NCBI RefSeq assembly: GCF_001429395.1
Contig: NZ_LMJT01000005.1
Location: forward strand, 186,001 to 250,000
Origin: Allobosea sp. Root381
GTDB taxonomy: Bacteria; Pseudomonadota; Alphaproteobacteria; Rhizobiales; Beijerinckiaceae
Reading direction: 5' to 3'
DNA length: 64,000 bases
Of the stretch, positions 42,164 to 50,620 are shown piece after piece. Below the pieces are notes generated by a model, which saw nothing but the letters and a program-made list of their open reading frames with translations, was not told the origin of the DNA and made no database searches. The number at the start of each line of letters is the position of its first letter. Positions within the stretch are counted from its first letter, which is position 1. Position numbers and translations under genes: made by a program.

Positions 42164-43975
42164 ATGGATCGAGAAAAGTCGGACAATTCCTGCAGCCGCG
42201 ACATGCCCGCCGACGCGACGCCGAGCGAAATCGATATCCGAGCCCAGTTGGCGCGGATTCTGTCGAGTACCGAGTTCAGCGTTCCGGAGCGGATTCGCCA
42301 GTTCCTGCTCTGTATCGTCAGCGAGACGCTCGCCGGCCGGTCGGAGCGCATCAAGGCTTATTCGGTCGCGGTGGAGGTCTTCGGCCGGGATACCAATCTG
42401 GATATTCAGAACGACCCTGTCGTCCGCATCGAGGCGGGGCGGCTCAGGCGCGCCCTTGAACGGTACTACCTTCTCTCCGGAAACGCCGACCCGATCCTGA
42501 TCGAAATCCCGAAAGGCGGCTATGTACCCCGCTTCCACCAGCGGGAGAACCGTTTGAAGAACGGGGAAGCCGCCCCGCAACCGGAGCCCCTACGCAAGCG
42601 AAGCTTCGGTCGGTTGGCCGATGCATTGCGGCCACATTCCTGGCTTGTTGCCTCCCTGGTTGCTACGGCGGTGATTGGCGTTACCTCGCTGGTCCGGTTG
42701 GAGACGCCGTCGCCGCCGGCCGCGTCCGCAACAGTGAGCGCTCAGCCCGAGGAGCCCTCCCTGATCGTCAAGCCTTTCGTCAACCTGTCGAAGAGCCCGG
42801 ACGTCGACATCTATGTGGCAGGGCTCGGCGAAGAACTCCTTAGCCAACTCGCACGCTTCAAGGAACTGACGGTGTTCGGGCGGGAGACCTCGGTCGCAGT
42901 GCTGCCCGGCGCTTCCGCCGCGGAGATCCGGCAGCAATTCGGCAATCGCTACGTCCTGGAAGGCGGCGTGCGCATGGTCGAGGGGAAGCTCAGGGTGACG
43001 AGCCGCGTCCTGGACGGCGAAACCTCCGCCATCATCTGGTCGGGCACGTATGATGCGGACCCGCGGGCCAACGACATCGCGGACATTCAGCTGACGATCG
43101 CCTCCAAGGTCGCAACCGCAGTGGCACAGCCCTACGGCATCATCTTCAGCGCGCCTCCGCGCCCGGTGCAGGCGCGGGGGGCGCAAAGCCTCGAAGCCTA
43201 TCGCTGCTCGTATCGCTTCTATAACTACCGGACCGTGCTCGACCAGGCTGCGCATGCCGAGACGCGCGCATGCCTGGAGCAGGTGACCGCGCGCTATCCC
43301 GAGCACGCGACGGGCTGGGCGATGCTGTCTTATCTCTATCTCGACGAGGATCGCTTCCAGCTGAACCGGCGCCCGGGTTCGCCGCAGCCGGCCGAACGGG
43401 CGCGCGACGCGGCCGAGCGCGCGGTGCGCATCGACCCGGAGAATGTGCGCGCGCTGCAGGCGCTGATGACGGTGCTCTACTTCGGCAAGGAACCGGCCGA
43501 GGCACTCCGGGTCGGTTCGCGGGCGCTCGCGCTCAACCCGAACGATACCGAATTGCTCGGCGAGTTCGGGAGTCGCGTGGCCCAGGCCGGAGACTGGGCG
43601 CGAGGAGCGGCACTGATCGAGGAAGCCATGGTCCGCAACCCAGGCCATTCCGGATATTATGTCGGGCTGCTGGCGCTCGCCGCCTATATGCAGGGCGACG
43701 ATGCGAGGGCTGCCGATCTCATCCGCCGGGCGAATCTGCGCGGGTTCTCGATCTACCATTTTGTCGCGGCGCTGATCTTCGCGAGGATCGGGCTGGAGAC
43801 GGAGACGGCGCAAAGCCGCGCCGAGTTCCTGAAGCTGCGGCCACGATTCTTCGAGGATTTCGACGGCGAGCTCGGCAAGCGCAACTTCAACGCCAGGGAC
43901 CGCGCCATCATCATTCGCGGCGCCATCCAGGCCGGCTTTCCGGTCCAGACACGCTTCGCGGCCGGTGCGGAATAG
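42164..43975 (+). CDS. Membrane-anchored wHTH/TPR transcriptional regulator (CadC-like architecture)
   Basis: A 603-residue protein. The N-terminal part (about residues 20-125) has a winged-helix-like pattern (RQFLLCIVSETLAGRSERIK...NDPVVRIEAGRLRRALERYY...ILIEIPKGGYVPRF). A single TM helix (160-178) leads to a periplasmic region with a TolB/adenylate-cyclase-associated-like domain (VKPFVNLSKSPDVDIYVAGLGEE) and TPR-type helices in the last third. This is an integral-membrane one-component regulator layout; the signal is unknown. The ATG at 42164 follows GGGGACGGCG. It is transcribed away from the minus-strand lipoprotein group, which it may control. Confidence 0.8.
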   Translation: MDREKSDNSCSRDMPADATPSEIDIRAQLARILSSTEFSVPERIRQFLLCIVSETLAGRSERIKAYSVAVEVFGRDTNLDIQNDPVVRIEAGRLRRALERYYLLSGNADPILIEIPKGGYVPRFHQRENRLKNGEAAPQPEPLRKRSFGRLADALRPHSWLVASLVATAVIGVTSLVRLETPSPPAASATVSAQPEEPSLIVKPFVNLSKSPDVDIYVAGLGEELLSQLARFKELTVFGRETSVAVLPGASAAEIRQQFGNRYVLEGGVRMVEGKLRVTSRVLDGETSAIIWSGTYDADPRANDIADIQLTIASKVATAVAQPYGIIFSAPPRPVQARGAQSLEAYRCSYRFYNYRTVLDQAAHAETRACLEQVTARYPEHATGWAMLSYLYLDEDRFQLNRRPGSPQPAERARDAAERAVRIDPENVRALQALMTVLYFGKEPAEALRVGSRALALNPNDTELLGEFGSRVAQAGDWARGAALIEEAMVRNPGHSGYYVGLLALAAYMQGDDARAADLIRRANLRGFSIYHFVAALIFARIGLETETAQSRAEFLKLRPRFFEDFDGELGKRNFNARDRAIIIRGAIQAGFPVQTRFAAGAE

Positions 43976-44307
43976 AGCCTCGGACCGAAAAGTGGAATAC
44001 ACTTTCGGATCCTTCCGATGCCGAAGCAAAGAGATGGATCGACACTTCGCGTCCGATAGGACGCGCGTCGAGCCAGCCACCGGTTTCCGCTTCGAACCGG
44101 CCCTGCCGCGAGCGCTCGTCGCGTGTAGCAAACCGTAACCTACTACCTGAAAGACCGATTGCGGCTTTGATTACCGCTCACAGGACCTGTCGCGACGGCG
44201 GCGGCGGCACCATCGGTGAGCGGGTGGTTCATCGCACGATCGCCGAAGCAAGGGATCGCGACAGCGATGCGTCGCTCGGGCATGCAACCAAGACGCGGAG
44301 GGCCTCA
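43976..44307. repeat. Intergenic region with palindromic repeat element
   Basis: 332 bases without a supported gene. At 43985-44008 CCGAAAAGTG and CACTTTCGG form a hairpin, followed by a CGGATCCTTCCG dyad. The same style of element is widespread between genes in this order. The rest shows no recognisable feature. A GGAGGG ahead of 44308 is the ribosome binding site of the next gene. Confidence 0.45.
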
Positions 44308-44739
44308 ATGACCGTCATCGACCGTCGCCTGTTCCTGTTCGTCCTGGTCATGGCGGCAGCACCGCTACAGGACACGCAGGCACAGGCCAGCCGTCTCCAG
44401 GGCGCATGGCTCGAAGAGGGATCGTCCTGCGAAAGCGTCTTCGTGGCGACACCGAAGGCGGTCGCGTTCAAGCGACCGGCCAGCGCCTTCGCGCCGGCCT
44501 TCATCATCTCCGGCCGGCGCCTCTCGACACCGCTGGCGACCTGCGGACTCGCCGGCATCAGCCACAGCGGCGAGAGATTGGTCCTGCGCCTGAGTTGCAC
44601 GACGAGCGTCTCACCTAGTACCGCTCGCGCGGTGCTCTCCCCGGCGGGTGACGGCAGCCTCTACCGTCACCACTCCCTGGAAGGCGGCATCGCGACCCGG
44701 TATCAGCGCTGTAGCCGGGACGCGCTGAAGCCGCCCTGA
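44308..44739 (+). CDS. Hypothetical secreted protein, 143 residues
   Basis: A signal peptide (LFLFVLVMAAAPLQDTQAQA) is followed by a small domain with cysteines in GSSCESVF, ATCGLAG, LSCTTS and YQRCSRD, which could form two disulfides. Not recognised. The ATG at 44308 has GGAGGG ahead. It is 47 bases before the response regulator gene. Confidence 0.62.
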   Translation: MTVIDRRLFLFVLVMAAAPLQDTQAQASRLQGAWLEEGSSCESVFVATPKAVAFKRPASAFAPAFIISGRRLSTPLATCGLAGISHSGERLVLRLSCTTSVSPSTARAVLSPAGDGSLYRHHSLEGGIATRYQRCSRDALKPP

Positions 44740-44786
44740 GCCGCCTGATCACCGAGGCTACCAACATGGAAATCGGGGGATCGGCC

Positions 44787-45416
44787 ATGTCAGCTCTCGT
44801 ACATGTCGTTGAAGCCGATGCGGCCTCGCAGGCCGAGATCGGCTACCTGCTCCAGACATGCGGCTATCAGACGAAGGCCTGGAGCAGTGCCGACGAGATA
44901 CTCCGGAAGATACCGGACGGCGGACGCGAAGGCTGCATCGTCATCGACATGCAGGCCCGCGACGCAGCCGCACCCGACCTCTTCGACCGGCTGAGCAGGG
45001 CCGGTTCGAGCCTGCCCGTCATCTTCCTTGCCGGGCACGGCGACGTTAGGGCCGGCGTACGCGCGATCCAGGCGGGGGCGGAGGATTTCTTCACGAAGCC
45101 GGTGGAGCGCGAGGAGTTCATCGGGGCAATCGACCGCGCGATCGCGCGGCATCGCCTCGCCAATGAGCGGGAGAGCTGGCTCCGCGCGGCGATGATGCGG
45201 GTGCAACGGTTGACGAGACGCGAGCGCGAGGTCTTCGAACGCGTCGTCCGCGGCAGGATGAACAAGCAGATCGCGTTCGAGCTCGGGACGACGGAGCGCA
45301 CCATCAAGGCCCACCGTCAGAAGGTCATGGAGAAGCTCCAGGTCCGCTCGGTCGTCGAGCTCGTCTCCTGCGCCGAGCGGCTCGGTCAGTTCCGGCCTCC
45401 GCTAGATGTGGCTTGA
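44787..45416 (+). CDS. FixJ-like response regulator, LuxR-type HTH
   Basis: A 209-residue protein. The receiver domain (1-120) keeps the phospho-acceptor Asp54 (IVIDMQ) and Lys104 (FFTKPV). The output is a LuxR HTH (LTRREREVFERVVRGRMNKQIAFELGTTERTIKAHRQKVMEKL, given here only by its ends LTRREREVF and HRQKVMEKL). The switch Thr of FixJ (TGHGDV) is replaced by Ala82 (LAGHGDV), and the MPxMDG loop is degenerate, so phosphorylation control may be altered. No histidine kinase is nearby. The start at 44787 has GGGGGAT ahead; an ATG at 44766 would add seven residues. Confidence 0.85.
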   Translation: MSALVHVVEADAASQAEIGYLLQTCGYQTKAWSSADEILRKIPDGGREGCIVIDMQARDAAAPDLFDRLSRAGSSLPVIFLAGHGDVRAGVRAIQAGAEDFFTKPVEREEFIGAIDRAIARHRLANERESWLRAAMMRVQRLTRREREVFERVVRGRMNKQIAFELGTTERTIKAHRQKVMEKLQVRSVVELVSCAERLGQFRPPLDVA

Positions 45417-45434
45417 TGATTTTGCGTGGAACCA

Positions 45435-45546
45435 CGCCGTCATCCTGGGCAACCGAAGTCGTCCCAGGATCCTTCATGGGGCGATGGCCTGCCTTATGAT
45501 CCACCCCGGAGCGGCGCGGCTGCGCCGCTTGTTCAGGATGACGGCG
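45435..45546. repeat. Dispersed intergenic palindromic element
   Basis: CGCCGTCATCCTG at 45435-45447 is exactly repeated in inverted form at 45534-45546. Inside lie further dyads (CCTGGGC...GTCCCAGG and GCGGCGC...GCGCCGC). This fits a small non-autonomous palindromic repeat of the kind found in the intergenic DNA of Hyphomicrobiales. No gene lies in 45417-45631. Confidence 0.55.
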
Positions 45547-45631
45547 CGTTTCCAACTGACCTCATCCGGTTAGCCCCGTGAGGATGCAGGGGCCGGCCGT
45601 ACGTCTATCCACTCCATGATTGGACTGAACC

Positions 45632-46294
45632 GTGTCGTTACCTCGCCACAACCCGGACGGGTTGAAGACGCCGCGGGCCGCCGCGGTCGCCGGCATCCTG
45701 TTTTCGGTCCTGCTGCTCCTGGCGGTCCTGCTCGTCCTGCAGACCCTGCGCCTGCACCCGCGCGATCCGGGCGAGTGGCTCGGGGCGCAGTCCTGGAAGG
45801 TCGCCCTGGCGCTGAACCTGATCCCCTTCGCCGGCATCGCCTTCCTCTGGTTCATGGGCGTGCTCCGCGACCGGATGGGAGCACAGGAGCACAAGCTGTT
45901 CGCGACGGTGTTTCTCGGTAGCGGGCTGCTCTTCGTCGCGATGCTGTTCACCGCCGCCGCCGCCATCGGTGCGATCCTGATCACCCATGCGGCGCTGCCG
46001 CGAGAGCTCTCCGGGTCGGTGACCTTCACCCTGGCGCGGGCCTTCGCCTACAACCTGACGAGCATCTACGCGATGAAGGTCGCCAGCGTCTTCCTGCTGA
46101 CGGCCTCGACCATCGTGCTACGCACTGGGATCACCGCACGTTGGACGGCCATGGTCGGCTATGCCGCCGCAGCGTTCATCCTGCTCGGCAGCCATGCCGT
46201 CGACTGGGCGTTCCTGGTTTTTCCGCTCTGGGTTCTCATCGTCAGCGGGGACATCCTGCTGCGCGAATACGGGCATGCCGGGCCGTCGTCCTGA
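45632..46294 (+). CDS. Membrane protein of unknown function, 220 residues
   Basis: A protein with about five hydrophobic segments (AGILFSVLLLLAVLLVLQTL, VALALNLIPFAGIAFLWFMG, LFATVFLGSGLLFVAMLFTA, MKVASVFLLTASTIVL, FILLGSHAVDWAFLVFPLWV). Not recognised; it may belong to an uncharacterised conserved membrane family. The start is GTG at 45632. It is convergent with sulP, 17 bases apart. Confidence 0.7.
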   Translation: MSLPRHNPDGLKTPRAAAVAGILFSVLLLLAVLLVLQTLRLHPRDPGEWLGAQSWKVALALNLIPFAGIAFLWFMGVLRDRMGAQEHKLFATVFLGSGLLFVAMLFTAAAAIGAILITHAALPRELSGSVTFTLARAFAYNLTSIYAMKVASVFLLTASTIVLRTGITARWTAMVGYAAAAFILLGSHAVDWAFLVFPLWVLIVSGDILLREYGHAGPSS

Positions 46295-46311
46295 AAAGTG
46301 CCTCCGCCCCG

Positions 46312-47982
46312 TCACGGCCTCGGCTCCGAGAGCGCGCGCACCGCATCCTCGAGCTCATCGAAGGCGAGCGTCGCATCGGGACCGTCGAAGAGCCCCGCGC
46401 GCTGCAGAATCTCGCGAGGCTCCTTGTGGAGCTCGGCGATCGCGAAGGCGAGCCCCAGCTCGGCCAGCTCGGCCCGCAGCTGCCGGAGCATCGCGGCCGC
46501 CGTCGAGTCGATCTGTGCCACGGCGCCGGCATCGAGTACGAGCCATGCCGTGCCGGCCGGCGTTTCGCGAGCGATCGCCTCGAAGCGCTCGCGGACATAG
46601 TCGGCATTGAAGAACAGGATGCTGCCCTGGACCATGAACAGCACCATCCCAGGCAGCGGCGTCGCATTCGCAGTCCGGTGCAGCTTATAGAATCCCGGAC
46701 GGCCCGGAATGCGCCCGAGCAGGGCGTCGCGCGGGCGCATCTCCTTGAGCAGGACGTGAAGCAACGTGCCGGCGATCGCGATGACCACGCCGCTGAGGAC
46801 ACCGAGACTGATGGCGCCCCACATGCTGATCAGCGCGAAGGCGAATTCCACGCGGCTGACACGCCAGATCTCCCGAAGGCCCTGAACGTCGATCAGGTTC
46901 AGAGCGGCGAAGGCCAGGATCGCGCCCAGCGCCGGGTTCGGCAGAAGACGCAGCGCGTCGTTGAGAAAGAGCAGCAGGCTCGTCAGCGCAAGGGCCGCAA
47001 CCAGCCCCGAGACCTGCGAACGGGCGCCCGCCGAGATATTTATCGCGGTTCGCGAGTCCGAAACCGTGACCGGGAAGCCACTGAACAAGCCGGAGAAGAT
47101 GTTCGCGGTACCAAGCCCGGTCAGTTCCCGGTCCGCATCGATCTCGAAGTGATCCTTGGCTCCGAAGCTGCGGGCTGCGACAAGGCCCGAACTGACGGCG
47201 ACGAGCCAGATCGCAGCGGCGCCGAGCAGGAGGTCGGTGAGAGGCAACCGGGAGATGTCGGGAAGCGCGAGCGCCGGCATACCGCTCGGCAGGCTGCCGA
47301 TCACCTTCATGCCGCGGCCCTCGAGATCGAACAGGGCCGAGCCGACACCGGCGAGAATCACCACGACCAGCGGCCCGGGAATTGGCGAACGCAGGCGTGC
47401 CAACAGAACGAGCAGCCCGAACATCGCACCACCGAACATGACGGATGGCCAATGGATCAGGCCAACCTTCCGGAGGATTTCGGCGAGCGGCTGCATCAAC
47501 CCGTCCGACTCGATCCGCACCCCGGTGAAGCGGCCGATCTGACCGACCAATATCGAAATCGAAATCCCGGAGATGAAGCCGATCAGGATCGGGCGGGACA
47601 GGAAGGAGGCGACCACCCCGAGACCCAGCCTCCCCGCGAAGATGCACATGACGCCGACCATGAGTGCCAGCGCCGCAGCGGCCGCGACACGGTCCGCCGG
47701 ATTGTCGAACCGCATGTTTGCGAGCGCCGCGGCCAGGACCGTCATCGTCGCCGCGTCGGGCCCGACCATCAGCTTGTGCGACGGCCCGAGCAATGCGTAG
47801 CCGACCAGCGGCAGGATGCTGGCATAGAGCCCGACTTCGGCCGGCAATCCTGCGATCGCGGGGTAGGCGATGGCGCTGGGAATGGCGACCGCCGCGACCG
47901 CAAGCCCTGCCGTCAGGTCGAAGCGCAGCCATTCCAGCCTGTAACCCCGCATGCCGCTCAAAATTGGAAGGCGGACGCTCAT
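46312..47982 (-). CDS. SulP family anion transporter with STAS domain
   Basis: A protein of about 556 residues. The N-terminal half has the SulP motifs AVAIPSAIAYPAIAGLPAEVGLY, GLGTANIFSGLFSGFPVTVS and SGVVIAIAGTL, in about 12-14 membrane segments. A C-terminal STAS domain (about residues 440-550) includes LDAGAVAQIDSTAAAMLRQL. Members move sulfate, bicarbonate or other anions; the substrate cannot be read. The ATG at 47982 follows AGGAGAG; a GTG at 47988 is also possible. Confidence 0.9.
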   Translation of the reverse strand: MSVRLPILSGMRGYRLEWLRFDLTAGLAVAAVAIPSAIAYPAIAGLPAEVGLYASILPLVGYALLGPSHKLMVGPDAATMTVLAAALANMRFDNPADRVAAAAALALMVGVMCIFAGRLGLGVVASFLSRPILIGFISGISISILVGQIGRFTGVRIESDGLMQPLAEILRKVGLIHWPSVMFGGAMFGLLVLLARLRSPIPGPLVVVILAGVGSALFDLEGRGMKVIGSLPSGMPALALPDISRLPLTDLLLGAAAIWLVAVSSGLVAARSFGAKDHFEIDADRELTGLGTANIFSGLFSGFPVTVSDSRTAINISAGARSQVSGLVAALALTSLLLFLNDALRLLPNPALGAILAFAALNLIDVQGLREIWRVSRVEFAFALISMWGAISLGVLSGVVIAIAGTLLHVLLKEMRPRDALLGRIPGRPGFYKLHRTANATPLPGMVLFMVQGSILFFNADYVRERFEAIARETPAGTAWLVLDAGAVAQIDSTAAAMLRQLRAELAELGLAFAIAELHKEPREILQRAGLFDGPDATLAFDELEDAVRALSEPRP

Positions 47983-48024
47983 GGGCACCTCTCCTGGAGA
48001 GCGCGCATCCCCGCCATCGGGGCG

Positions 48025-49608
48025 CTATCGCGCCAAATCGGCCAAGTCGTCTCGTGCGGCTGCCGCCTTGGCGAGCGCTGTCTTGGGATCGATGTCGCAG
48101 GCAGCTGCAGCGAGCCCGGCCGCAAAAAGCGTCTGCTCGCTTTGGCTCTCCCCCGCGCTCTCCAGGGCATAGGCCAGCGCGATGGCATGGCCGCTCCGGG
48201 CATCGTTGAGCCCGCCGAGCAGGTCCTGCATCCGTGTCAGCTTGACGAGGAGCTTCCCGCTTCGCTTGGCGCCGATCACCGGACGAAAGGCCTCGATGGC
48301 GTAGCGCAGCTTCTTGGCGCCAACCCGGATGTCGTGCTGGCGGTCGGGAGCGCAGCGCTCCAGATGCCGGCTCGCCTTCAGGAAGGCCTGGAGGCGGCGG
48401 TGGAGGCGATCCTGCACGAACTCCGCGACAGGGCCAGCGCGCAGCTCGGCGTGCTTGGCCGAGATGGATTGTGAGCCGGACAATGCGGCCAAACTTCCGA
48501 TGAGATCGAGGCAGAAGTCGAGCATCGCGGGCGACCGCCCAAACCCTAGGATGTTGGCATGGGCCTCGCGGCGGCGGCGCTCGAAAGCCTCGATGAGCGC
48601 ATCCACCCCTGGTGCATGGGGATGGCCAAGCCGCAGAGGCTCCAGCACGCCATCGCAGAAGACATCGAGCTCGCGGGCGCCTCCGAGAAATTGCGCAAGC
48701 GAACGCAGGCGACCGGACAGGGCCGCCGCCTCCGGGCCGAGGATCGGCTTGAGGAACCACAGGATTGCGCGCAGCCGCCTGAGCCCGATCCGCCCGCGGT
48801 GTAATGCGTCCTGCCCGCCGCCGGAGGGCAGCAGCGCAAGATTGTCCATGAGAGCCGCCGCAGAGTTCCGGCAGATGCTGTCCGCAGCCTCCTGCATGGT
48901 CATCCCATCGCGGAGATCGCCAGCGGAATCACCGCCCGGATCCTCGCGCTGCGCATGCAGCAGCTGGAAGCCATTCTCACCATGCGAGCGCAGGGTAGGG
49001 GTCGCCGATACCTTCGCGGAAAGCTCGCGCGCCAGATCGAAGAGGGCGGCGGGCGAGCTTTCCGCGAAGGTATCGGCGACGCGTTCCAGCCGCAGCTCGC
49101 AGATGCGCTCGATGCCGCCGCCCGCTGCAATCGTTCCGCTATCCAGGCTTGCGACTATGCTGGCGCCATCGCGGTCGATGACGCTCGTACCACGACGGAG
49201 ATCGAGGTCGAACACCGGCAGCAGCTTACCGAGTGCCCGACCACCGAGGCGCGTTTCGAGCGGCGTTGCCGCGACCGATTTCCGGGTCGGCGCGTCGCCC
49301 TCGACGTCCTTGGTCCAGCAGGGGGCTGCGGACAGCACCGAGACGCTACCGGCCGCCTCGATACGCTGGACGCGCTTTCGCCCCTGTACACGAACGGACA
49401 GCCGATAACCCGCGCGACGAAGCTTTTCGCGCCTTGTATCGTAGTAGACGGTTCTGAAGGCTTTCGCGCGCCCCGCTGCCTTCGCGCCCGCGGCCCGCAG
49501 GAGCTTCAGGACCAGGCGCCGGTCGCCTTCGGCGAAGCGCAGCCTCAGCATCTTGGTGCCCGGATCGACGCGATCCTGATCCGTGAGAGGCGACAACGAG
49601 CGGTCCAT
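48025..49608 (-). CDS. CYTH-CHAD domain protein with an internal inverted repeat
   Basis: A protein of about 527 residues. The CYTH-like domain (about residues 10-210) lacks the ExExK motif at its start (KMLRLRF instead), so triphosphatase activity is doubtful. The CHAD domain (about residues 240-510) keeps paired histidine/arginine helices (HRGRIGLRRLRAIL and HDIRVGAKKLRYAIEAF). CHAD domains bind polyphosphate, and ppk2 is 8 kb away. The segment VADTFAESSP sits where the family has a short acidic loop; the DNA for it is the exact reverse complement of that for ELSAKVSAT a little further on (see repeat 49001-49080). The ATG at 49608 follows AAGGCCGGG. Confidence 0.85.
   Translation of the reverse strand: MDRSLSPLTDQDRVDPGTKMLRLRFAEGDRRLVLKLLRAAGAKAAGRAKAFRTVYYDTRREKLRRAGYRLSVRVQGRKRVQRIEAAGSVSVLSAAPCWTKDVEGDAPTRKSVAATPLETRLGGRALGKLLPVFDLDLRRGTSVIDRDGASIVASLDSGTIAAGGGIERICELRLERVADTFAESSPAALFDLARELSAKVSATPTLRSHGENGFQLLHAQREDPGGDSAGDLRDGMTMQEAADSICRNSAAALMDNLALLPSGGGQDALHRGRIGLRRLRAILWFLKPILGPEAAALSGRLRSLAQFLGGARELDVFCDGVLEPLRLGHPHAPGVDALIEAFERRRREAHANILGFGRSPAMLDFCLDLIGSLAALSGSQSISAKHAELRAGPVAEFVQDRLHRRLQAFLKASRHLERCAPDRQHDIRVGAKKLRYAIEAFRPVIGAKRSGKLLVKLTRMQDLLGGLNDARSGHAIALAYALESAGESQSEQTLFAAGLAAAACDIDPKTALAKAAAARDDLADLAR
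49001..49080. repeat. 28-bp perfect inverted repeat inside the CYTH-CHAD gene
   Basis: Bases 49001-49028 are the exact reverse complement of 49053-49080, with a 24-base loop. Both arms are in coding sequence and encode different peptides (VADTFAESS and ELSAKVSAT). It could fold as a very stable mRNA or DNA hairpin. A replication template switch is a likely origin. Confidence 0.9.
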
Positions 49609-49635
49609 CACTGCCAAAGCCCGGCCTTCATCACG

Positions 49636-50571
49636 CTACTGCTTCTCCGACGCGACCTTCTCCCAGCCCTTGTCCGGATTGAAGCTTTGCATGCGGGCCG
49701 CAATGCGGCCGGTGCCGGGACCGAGGTCTTTTTGATAAACCGTGCCCGCGTGATTGAGCATGAAGCTCATCACCCCGGACCTTCCATATTCCGCCGGATA
49801 GGCCAGGAGGGCGAAGCCTCCGATCATCCTGCCCCCCGCGACATAATCGATGGCGCCGCCGGGTGCCGCAGGTCCCTGCCGCTTCAGGACCTTGTAATAG
49901 TAGCCGTGGAAGGGGCTTCGCGTCTCGCCCGCCCGGTAGCCTTCCGCAGCTGCTTCCGCAGCGAGCTCTCCGAGGGGACTGCGCTCTTCGCCCGCCGCAC
50001 TGTCCCAATAGAGGCCATCCCTGGCATTGGCGCGGCTGATGATCCTCTGCGCATAGATGCCGGCGCCCTGGCCGGTACGGTCCTTGGCTGCATACTCCTG
50101 CTGCGCATCGAAGAAGGCGAGGCTGGCCTGGATCGTGGCGAGCTCGTTGCGGCCGATCCGCCGGGCAATGATCTCCTTGCGGCCGGCTTCGACATCGAAC
50201 TTCCAGCCACCACCGCTGCGCATGATCGGGATCGGGAACGGGAATTCGTCCGGCCCCACCAGCAGCGTCGCCGTATCCGCCTTCTCGCTGACCGTGTGAC
50301 GGCTGTCATAGGCCTCGAGGAAGCGCCGGCGGTCGGAGGCATCGGCAACCGCGTCGCCGGAGGACAGGACATCACGCCCGGCGCCGCCCAGGATGGCGCG
50401 CAAGCGCTTCGCATCGCTGCCGCGCGCCGCCTCGACCAGTGCCGACGCCGCCTCGGCCGGCGATTTGAAGGCTTCCTGGGCACTCGCGCCGGTCGCCAAC
50501 GCGAGAGTTCCGGCCGCGCTCCCGCAGAGCAGACAAAGGAGCAGGCGCGCCGCTGACCATGCGATCATCAT
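49636..50571 (-). CDS. DUF2950 family secreted protein
   Basis: A 311-residue protein with a signal peptide (about residues 1-31, ending ASAQ) and the DUF2950 pattern: EAASALVEAARGSDAKRL, TATLLVGPDEFPFPIPI, GWKFDVEAGRKEIIARRIG, RSPFHGYYYKVLKRQGP and FALLAYPAEYGRSGVMSF. Function unknown. The ATG at 50571 follows GGGGATGC. It commonly accompanies DUF3300 genes, and one follows here. Confidence 0.87.
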   Translation of the reverse strand: MMIAWSAARLLLCLLCGSAAGTLALATGASAQEAFKSPAEAASALVEAARGSDAKRLRAILGGAGRDVLSSGDAVADASDRRRFLEAYDSRHTVSEKADTATLLVGPDEFPFPIPIMRSGGGWKFDVEAGRKEIIARRIGRNELATIQASLAFFDAQQEYAAKDRTGQGAGIYAQRIISRANARDGLYWDSAAGEERSPLGELAAEAAAEGYRAGETRSPFHGYYYKVLKRQGPAAPGGAIDYVAGGRMIGGFALLAYPAEYGRSGVMSFMLNHAGTVYQKDLGPGTGRIAARMQSFNPDKGWEKVASEKQ

Positions 50572-50620
50572 GGAACTGCATCCCCACCATCCGATACCGG
50601 CCTGATGCCGGCGATCCTTA

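Noticed and set aside
46141..48474. A 777-residue open frame on the plus strand
   Set aside because: It is antisense to sulP and the CYTH-CHAD gene; its composition is typical of a shadow frame.
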